Of a stretch of DNA of 64,000 bases, positions 56,723 through 64,000 are shown one piece after another. The notes under the pieces were generated by a model. That model saw only the letters and a program-made list of their open reading frames with translations. It made no database searches and was not told the DNA's origin. This DNA is from Lathyrus oleraceus (taxonomy: Eukaryota > Streptophyta > Magnoliopsida > Fabales > Fabaceae). Numbering within the stretch: position 1 is the stretch's first letter; every line of letters starts with the position of its first letter. The position numbers and the translations under genes are program-made. The stretch lies in the NCBI RefSeq assembly GCF_024323335.1, contig NC_066581.1, positions 446,425,816 to 446,489,815 of the forward strand. The letters run 5' to 3'.

Positions 56723-57622
56723 ACTGCCCCTATTTAAGGACGTTCTACCTGAGGAGATGGAGGTTAAAATCTTCGTATCAACTCAGTAGAATGAACTTAA
56801 ATAACAATATGTAGAAACAAATTTTGGTCCATAAGAGACCTCATGATGCATATGATGAATGTTAAAAATAATCTCTGTGGGGAAAATGTTATCACAAAGG
56901 AAAATAATCCGGAGAGATTGAAAGTCTGTAGGAGCATGATGCATTCCGTAAGGAAAACTCACTAGGGAGACAGATACTCTAGGGAATAAAATTTATGCGT
57001 AGGCCAGGCTACGACTTAAAACTGCTGGGGGGACACGAGGTATTCCATGAAAATAGATCAATAGAAAGACTCAGTCGGGGAATAAAAGGAACATCTGCAG
57101 GGGAAACAGGTAGATCAGAACAAAGCTGAAATATTCGACCCAAGCAGGAAATGGCGATTTTATTGAGAAAATACGCACTCAAACTCAATTGGGGAAGAAA
57201 TAATCTCCAACACAGGAGTAACAGAGATATATTATCCACTATCGGTTAATGGGTAAGGAAATAACAAAACCTGTCAGAGAGGACATCTGTTACCTTTTAG
57301 GGTAAACATATCAAGGATGACTCGTTGGGGGCAACCAGGAGGTGTATTCATTACCAGTTACTAGGTAAGAATAACCTGCCAGGGAAAAGCCAAAAATATG
57401 GTTTACAACTACCGGTTAATGGGCAGAAGTCTAAAGAAAGAGAATATCCATCACCGGTTCAAGTGAACATATCAAGGATAGACTCAGAGGGAAGAATATT
57501 CATCATCGGTTAGGATGGACATATCAAGGATAGGCTCCAAGGGGAAGCGGGATTTACATCTATCAGTTATTGGGAAGAAGACCGCAAAGAGGAGGAAACC
57601 CGTCATCGGTGAAGATGAACAT
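56723..57622 (-). other. Y' polypurine tract and 3' UTR
   Basis: On the minus strand the tract reads taaataggggcagt. The UTR has the tccttgatatgttcatcc-type repeats (57295-57622) and is interrupted by Ogre-B inside one of them (gaacat before 57623; atcaagg expected after the element). Confidence 0.83.
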
Positions 57623-60600
57623 TGTAGCACCTCAAATTTGCACCTCCCATTTTGTATATACATTTTCATGTTTAGTTCATTAACATTGCATTGTTCATTA
57701 CATAGTCCATCATGTCCTCAGGCAAGACTGGTCAAGAAATTTAACTGTGCAAAGCAAGCAAGTGAATTTTCTATGGAATCAAAGCCCTAGGGTTGGTACA
57801 ATGAGTTCATGTGACCCAAGGATCATTTTGAAGTGGTTTGGTCAAGAATTGAAGGTTCAAAGCTCATCAGTCAATGTGCAAATCATCTGAAACCCTAAAG
57901 AGTCAACAGAAGTCAACTGTCAGTCCAACTATGGATTTGGAGGTGGGAGATGGTTGGAGATGCCTCATTCATGTGGAACCAAGTCTCATTTGACATTTCA
58001 AACATCAACATTGAAGGATTTGAAGTCAGATCAAGACTTTCCAAAAATAGCAAGTGACCTGTAATTTGAACTTTCCAAAAATGGCAAGGTTTTGGCCCAA
58101 CTTCAACTCAAGATTACATCATCAAGAAAGCTTCAAATGAAGATTTGTCCAACATGAAAGTTGAATATCTTTCTCTCCCATTTCCAAAAAGTCCAAGATC
58201 ATGGATTTCTCATGTGTGGTTGATGAGATATGGTTCAAACTTGGCAAAGTGTGGTTCAAACTTCAAATGAGCATAACTTTCAAACCAAAAGGCCAATTTG
58301 AGTGGTTCTTTTTGCATATTGCTACTTATAACATGTATTTTCCAAGCATACAATCATTTGGCATGAAATCTCATTTGCATGGCATTGGTTCAATCATGAA
58401 GATTTTTGTGGAAAATTGCATAAACTCATTTTGGTTGAATATATGCATACAATATCATTTCCAAAGCTTGCATGAACACATTTTAAGTGGGTTTAAGGCC
58501 AGAACATGCACTGTTCACGTGCATGAGGGTGCATGGAGCATAAATTTGATTTTTTGCATAAACACCACAAAGCCCCTAATCTCATTAGCATTTGCCCTAA
58601 TCCTTTCCTACTCATGTTTAGCAAGGACTATATAGCCTTAATCCTAACTGTTTCATCACAATTACCAATTCTAGATCTAGGTTTTCCAAAATTCCTAAAT
58701 TCTCTCTCACTTTTTTCTCCAAAATTCTGCAAACACAAGCCTTCTTCCTTGTTTCATTCATCATCCTGAGGTATTGCTGAGCATATTTGGATCAAGATTC
58801 AAGAGAAATCGTGGCTGTTTTGTTCATGTTCAAGAGTTGAAGCTTCCATGGCAAGTGAAGATTGAGCAAGCTTCGTGTACCTTCAAGCATCCATTTCATC
58901 ATCATTCACTACAAGAAGTATATTGGATCAGGATTGAAGCATTGCCAAGCCTAGAAGCACGTTAATCCAGTTGCTGTTCATCAAGAGGTCACTTTTTCGA
59001 TCTCTTTAATTCTCAAAATTATTGTGATATTCTTGTAGTTCATTGTATGTTGCGTAATCTGAGCTTTGAATGAGCTAAAATGATGCACTGTACACAAAGA
59101 TCCATGTGATTCAAGTTTAGATGTTGTTTTTTATTTTCTTCGATCCATGCATTTGATGATGTTTTTCCATGAAATGATTATTGATCTTTGATGTATGAAC
59201 CATGACAAATCGAATGGTATGCTTTTGGTTAATTTTTGGAACGTTTTGAGAATTTCTGGAAAATAGCATGAAGATCTTCATAGTGTTCTTCATGTTCATG
59301 CAATTTTCCAGTTTTGCTATGGATTTACTTAGGGATTTACCTGCGAAACGCATAACATTTACCTGCGGAACGCATAGCCTTTCATGCGGATTTGTTTGAA
59401 TTCATGTGAGCGCGCGCTTAGGGTTTGGCCTGGTGAAACGCCGTCGTTTTGCTTGGCGCGCTAGGAAGTTTCAAATTGAGACACAGCTCGATTCCTGGCC
59501 ATTCCACTTATTTCAAATGCTTCATTACAATTTCCATTTTCCCTCCACATTGATCTCTACTTGTTTCACATGATTTTTATTTTCTTTCTCACTTCCAAAA
59601 TTCATATCTAATTGAATATTGATCCAAAAATGATGAGATTTTTTGCACTGTGATCCTGATTGTGTCTAGTATTTTTTGATCATTAAAATGAAAATTGTGC
59701 CTGGCTTGGAAATTATTTGGCCTAAGGAGATTGAATACATGTCCATTCTTGACATAGCCTTGCCATATCATTTGTGAAATGCTGAGATTTTGTCCAATGC
59801 TCATGAAATTTTGTATCCTATAACTAGACATGTTGCTTGACATTTCGGTGTTGATTTGGTATTTTTACCATGTGTCATTTCTGTTTTATGGTCATGCTAA
59901 GGTAGGTGTGACAATTTGTGTCACACCTTGTGATGTTCAACTTGATTGATGAGTTTGCCATGCCAAATGAAATCCAATTGCCTTGATTTTTTGTATGATG
60001 CACATTATGGATGTTGTGATTGCTCATGATTTTTGTTGGAATTTTTGGGATCATTTCTAATTTAATTGAGATTTTTCCTTCTGGATGGTCATATTTGAAT
60101 TTTCAAAATGCCTTGAACTTCATTTGATTGTGAAATGCTTGTTCCTTATCCAATGAATGTGAAACTTTGCACACTAGTTCTAGACATGTTGAGTGGTGTT
60201 TTGGCTTTGGTTTGAGGTTTTTACCATAATGCATCTCTGTTTTAGGCCTATGCTAAGTTGGTGTGACATTTTGTGTCACACATGTGCTTGTTATGCTTGC
60301 CTTGACTTATGCTATGTGATTGCCATGCCTAATGATGTCCAATGCCTCTAATTTTTTGTGTGATGATCATGTTGTATGTTCTTTTTACTCATTAATTTTT
60401 CCAAGATTATTTGAATCATTTTTTTTAATGTGCATTTGTTTCTTCTGATGTCACAATGTGGTTACAACTTGCATACCTTCCCATGTTTGGTTCATGAAAT
60501 GAATTTGGTGAATGATATTGATATGGGACCTTTTGGATTGTGTTCTTGATTGATTGAAGTTGCTTCATGTTAAATTTCATGTTATGTTTTGAATTTTTTC

Positions 60601-62369
60601 CCCATCTTTGAGCCTAGGCCTTAACCTAGTGGTGTGTGACTCACAGTTGAGCTTTGATTTCAGGTTTACACATACAAGTCCATAGTTGATGATGCTTCCT
60701 CACTTGAGCATTGATGTTTGCTTTAGATGTTGGCTAACCTTGAGTTGTTTTGTAGGCTTTGAGACCAAGTGGCTTAATAGCTTGTGCCTTGCTCACTGTT
60801 GCATTGCTTGCTTATCTGTCTGATTGTGTGATTGACTGTCTGTTTGTTTGTTTGACTTGTATACTGATTGGGTTAGATTTTTTCAGGTACCTAAGTTGCT
60901 TTGAGTTCTTTTTGAACTTGCTTTTGCTTTGCTTGGTTGCTTAACCACTGAGGTATAACTCTCTGACTTCATGTAGTCTGGAAGACCTGTCCTGTTATGT
61001 GGGCAGGCACCTGTCTGAAGCCCTCCTTAAGAGGCAATACTTGTGTTTGTTTACTATTGTGCCAAGCAGGAAAAGTCCTCTTATGAGGCAATTGGTAGAT
61101 AAAAGAGATGTGTAATCCATCTCCTGCTACTCAGTGTGTCATTCACTTTGCTCACACACCTTGTGTTGATGCATTGTGGATAATAACCCAAGATCTTTGT
61201 TGTGTCATGCATATGTGGAGAAGAGTTCCAACTTCCTGAACTCCCACACTTTCATTTGTCTGAAGCTCTCCCAGGCCAGGGATAAGAGCTGTGAGGTCTT
61301 ACCCTCACTTCCCATTTCATCTGTTTCACCCTAACTCTCAATGTTAGGGTTAAGAGCTAATTACACCCGATTCCAGTTGGCTTGTGTTTCACAGCCTAAC
61401 CTTGTATGAGCCTAATTGTGTGCATATAGTGTGTGTGCTTGCTTTTTGTGCTTGTATGTTTTTGCCTGTGCTGTTTAGGATAGCTTGCTCCCTGTGAAAG
61501 TTAGATAGAAACTTCAACCTTGGACCATGGTGAATTTACATGATAACTATTAGGCTCGAGTCAGTCTCCCCTTCTAGTTTGTCGTTTCCCAGTCTCTGGT
61601 TAGGTTAGAAGTTCTTTCCCTGCGTAGGGGAACTACGTCGCCCTGATCCTCATGCCAGATGAGGTACGTAGGCAGGAGATGAGCTGATCTCTCCGGGCGC
61701 CCTTTTCTTTTTCAACCCTTTGTGTGTGTTTGGAGTCTGACATAAGTCCAGCGATTGGTAGTCGGTTTCCTGTGTGTGTGTTTGTTGGTTCGGAGTCTGA
61801 TGTAAGTCCAACAATTGGCCTTCGGTTTCCATGTTTGCCTGTTTGTGTGGAGTCTGACGTTAGTCCAGCGATTGGCAGTCGGTTTCCTGTGTGGTTTTGT
61901 TTGGCGTGCGTTAGCCGAGCTACGAGTGCTCTGATTCTTCTCCAGTCAGAGAAGATACGTATGCATAGGATGCGACATTCTAGCGAGCACGTTTCCCCCT
62001 GTCCCGAACTATGTCGATTCTGATGTCTGTGTCTGACAGGCTACGTAGGCCCAGGATGCGATATCCTGCCGAGTTAGTTTCTTTTGTCTTTCTGTGTCTC
62101 CTTCCAGCCTTGTGTGCAGTTTGTGATTAGTTTTTAGCAACCTTATCCTTTCTTTTGTGCGTGGATCCCGTCGAGTACGACGGATGCGTAGGGGTGCTAA
62201 TACCTTCCCTTCGCATAATCGAATCCCGATCCCATCTTTCTCTGGTCGCAAGACCATGTCTTTTCCAGGTTTACTTCGAGCGTTTCCTTTCCCTCCTTTG
62301 GGATAAATAACGCACGGTGGCGGCTCTGTTGTTTTCGTTTTCCCGCCGGATTTTCCGCGTAATGCGACA
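57623..62369 (+). repeat. Ogre-B 5' LTR
   Basis: 4747 bp from TGTAGCACCTC to gcgaca. Possible TATA tatatag at 58629-58635. Three units of about 60 bp at 61725-61890 and three structured tacgtagg units (61629-62080) are shared with Ogre-A. PBS-like TGGCGGCTCTG at 62318-62328. No protein is encoded; open frames inside are incidental. Confidence 0.88.
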
Positions 62370-62371
62370 GC

Positions 62372-62389
62372 TGGCGACTCTGCTGGGGA
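62372..62389 (+). promoter_or_regulatory. Ogre-B primer binding site
   Basis: TGGCGACTCTGCTGGGGA, two bases after the LTR. This is the PBS type I know from Tat/Ogre elements, usually assigned to an arginine tRNA; the assignment is from memory. Confidence 0.82.
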
Positions 62390-63444
62390 CTAGAAGTTGA
62401 CCTCTTGTTGTTCCATCTTCCCTAAGCGAGTCTCTCCTAGCGCTCTCTAGGATAGGGTTTGGTTGCTTTTGCTGTTTCATTTATTGCATTTATGATTATT
62501 ATGTTGTGTATATATTTGCATAAATTTTTGCATGCATCATACTATCATTGTGCTGTCTTCTGTACAGGTGGTTCCTCTGATTTGGGGTGGCTGTTCTGAG
62601 TGGGGCTAAAACCCAGGCCCGAGTACACACCTAGGATTAGTGTGGTCTCATGTTGCCTCTCATGTTAGGTCAACATGTTTTTGGCAACGTGACATACCAC
62701 AAGCCGGACAAGGTTTATTTGAGAGTGCTCTTCCTTTGTGGAGTATCCACTTTGGTTGATTCACCTCATCTGAGCTATTGACTTCGGTAACCGATCTTTC
62801 CCGGATCTTTGGTTTAGACGATCTTAAGAGAGCTACAACGGCACACCCGAAAGGGCAAACCCGTTGAGTATCTTTGCCCGATTGTCGAGACCATTGTCCG
62901 CCTTAGGATGACCTTGTTAGAATTCACCTGTGAGGGGAGGGTTTGATTCTTGCAAGTACAGGTTTCTGCCAGTGATGCTGTGTTGGTGACCTTAAGCCGG
63001 ATTTATGGATCTTTATTTCTGGACGCCGGAGGTTTGACCCTGGTATTGATCAGAGGGTTCCGTTTATTTCGGATCCCTGGGCTGAATTTGAGGGTACTTG
63101 CTCAGATGGTGGCGTGGTTCAGAAGTATGGGTTCAGATGATTTTGGGTCTCAGATGACTTTGCGGTTCCGATTTCAGGCCGAAGCTTTGATCCCGTGCCG
63201 CGTGATACTCAGCCGACCAGTCATGGCTCCATCATTTGCATCATAGCATGTTTATTTTCAAAAAAATAATAATGCATAAAAAAAAGAAAAGTTAACCTGC
63301 ATACGCATCACACGCATCATACACATATGATTCTTGCATTACAGGTGTTCTTGATCGAGACTTCTCACTCTGGTTCCTGTGTCAGGCAGGATAGTTGATC
63401 AACGACCGCACCGCTACTCAACCAGATTGAATCATCAGAGGAAC
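62390..63444 (+). other. Ogre-B leader without ORF1
   Basis: About 1.05 kb between PBS and gag. The open frame 62950-63246 shows no ORF1 landmark (no FPNID or CVPLLYKW). An A-rich stretch precedes gag (63256-63295). Confidence 0.7.
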
Positions 63445-64000
63445 ATGGACCAGGTTCAAGCAGAATTGGCTGAGATGAGGGCTAACATGGCCCAATTTAT
63501 GACAATGATGCAAGGGGTCGTTCAAGGGCAAGAGGAGCTGCGTGCCTTAGCCCAGAGACAGGAAGCTGTGATTCCGCCGTCCAACCGTGCTTCACCAGTG
63601 GGTGTCCCTGTTCTCGAGAATGTTGCTGCTGCTGCTCACGTCAATGATTACGCTGTGGGGGATGAATTGAGGGGTATCAGAATCAACGGACAACCTCTTG
63701 CTGCAGAGACTGTTAATGCCAGAGCTACCCGGGCTCCGATTCGCCATCCTGCTCCGTTGGTTGATAGGCAGGAGGACATGTTCACTCTGCTCAGTGAAGA
63801 TGACAGTGTAGGGAGAGTTGAAGAGAGGGATCGGAAGGTTGATGCCCTTGCTGAGAAGATCTGAGCTATGGAATGTCAGAACTCCCTTGGGTTTGATGTG
63901 ACCAATATGGGTCTGGTGGAAGGTTTGAGAATTCCCTACAAATTCAAAGCACCCTCATTTGACAAGTACAATGGTACTTCTTGCCCTCGCACCCACGTGC
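63445..64000 (+). pseudogene. Ogre-B Gag, N-terminal part with in-frame stop
   Basis: First in-frame ATG at 63445 (MDQVQAELAEMRANMAQFMT), a coiled-coil-like start typical of Tat/Ogre Gag. The frame is open upstream to about 63355 without ATG. It runs to TGA at 63862-63864, after which the same frame continues to the window edge with GFDVTNMGLVEGLRIPYKFK and FDKYNGTSCPRTH, the conserved capsid start. One substitution thus separates the two parts, so the copy is probably defective unless the stop is read through. A Gag protein packages element RNA in cytoplasmic particles. Confidence 0.85.

Larger units (their letters stand above)
52890..57622 (-). mobile_element. Y', Ogre-type element end in opposite orientation
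   Basis: On the minus strand: 3' UTR (57622 to 56737), polypurine tract (56723-56736), LTR from TGTAAGACCC at 56722 to 52890. The LTR lacks its last 470 bp or so, where it meets the Y LTR. The internal part beyond the 3' UTR is separated by Ogre-B and lies outside the window. Confidence 0.87.
57623..64000 (+). mobile_element. Ogre-B, 5' end of a Tat/Ogre-type element
   Basis: Complete 5' LTR, PBS, leader of about 1 kb and first part of gag; continues beyond the window. Same family as Ogre-A by LTR. Inserted in the Y' 3' UTR; predicted target duplication aacat (57618-57622). Confidence 0.88.

Noticed and set aside
61724..62023. 99-codon frame with repeated SDVSPAIGSRFP
   Set aside because: It is the translation of the 60-bp tandem LTR repeats, not a protein gene.
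63379..63444. Start of Ogre-B Gag at 63379
   Set aside because: The codon there is GTG; the first ATG in the frame is 63445. The upstream open part may be chance or need splicing.

Overview
This window is intergenic plant DNA made almost entirely of nested LTR retrotransposons. I found no host gene, rRNA gene, tRNA gene or CRISPR array. Very long Ty3/gypsy Tat/Ogre-type elements (LTRs of 4.5-5 kb, a DUF7745-like ORF1, two RNase H domains, a protease/RT intron) together with a Ty1/copia family with 1.4-kb LTRs point to a legume, most likely tribe Fabeae (pea, vetch, lentil, grass pea). That assignment is inferred from element types, not from a host gene.

Layout. 1-15100: 3' end of Ogre-A (+ strand): 3' UTR, polypurine tract, and a 3' LTR (2616-2763 plus 10161-15100). 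A complete copia element, copia-1 (2764-10160, - strand, target duplication GTTAG), sits inside that LTR. 15101-23468: copia-3 (- strand). Its 3' LTR is cut exactly where Ogre-A ends, so Ogre-A probably jumped into it. It also carries a 999-bp hAT-like element with an 8-bp target duplication. 23469-25582: X, an old Ogre-type gag/protease/RT fragment. 25583-52889: Y, an Ogre-type element inserted in the X RT. It has a 5' LTR (25583-30056), leader, broken ORF1, protease, intron, RT, RNase H, archaeal-type RNase H, integrase, a repeat-rich 3' UTR and a rearranged 3' LTR. The Y ORF1 is interrupted by Z, a more divergent LTR (31697-34267) carrying a misplaced piece of 3' UTR. Z is interrupted by copia-2 (34268 to about 41057, + strand, 3' LTR truncated). 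52890-57622: Y', the LTR and 3' UTR of a related element in opposite orientation, joined tail to tail to the Y 3' LTR. 57623-64000: Ogre-B (+ strand): complete 5' LTR, PBS, leader and the start of gag, continuing past the window.

Inferred order of insertion: X first; copia-3 and Y into X; Ogre-A into copia-3; copia-1 into Ogre-A; Z into Y; copia-2 into Z; Ogre-B into the 3' UTR of Y'. Nearly all coding regions are broken. The best preserved is the 432-residue gag-protease frame of copia-1. No element here looks autonomous.

The signals I find most worth testing are: an array of nine 14-bp palindromes with about 20-bp spacing in the copia-1 leader; two hairpins whose arms change together between copies (around the copia TATA box, and in the Ogre-type LTR leader); a PBS-like 11-mer repeated inside U5 of two Ogre families; and an 8-kb tail-to-tail LTR inverted repeat.
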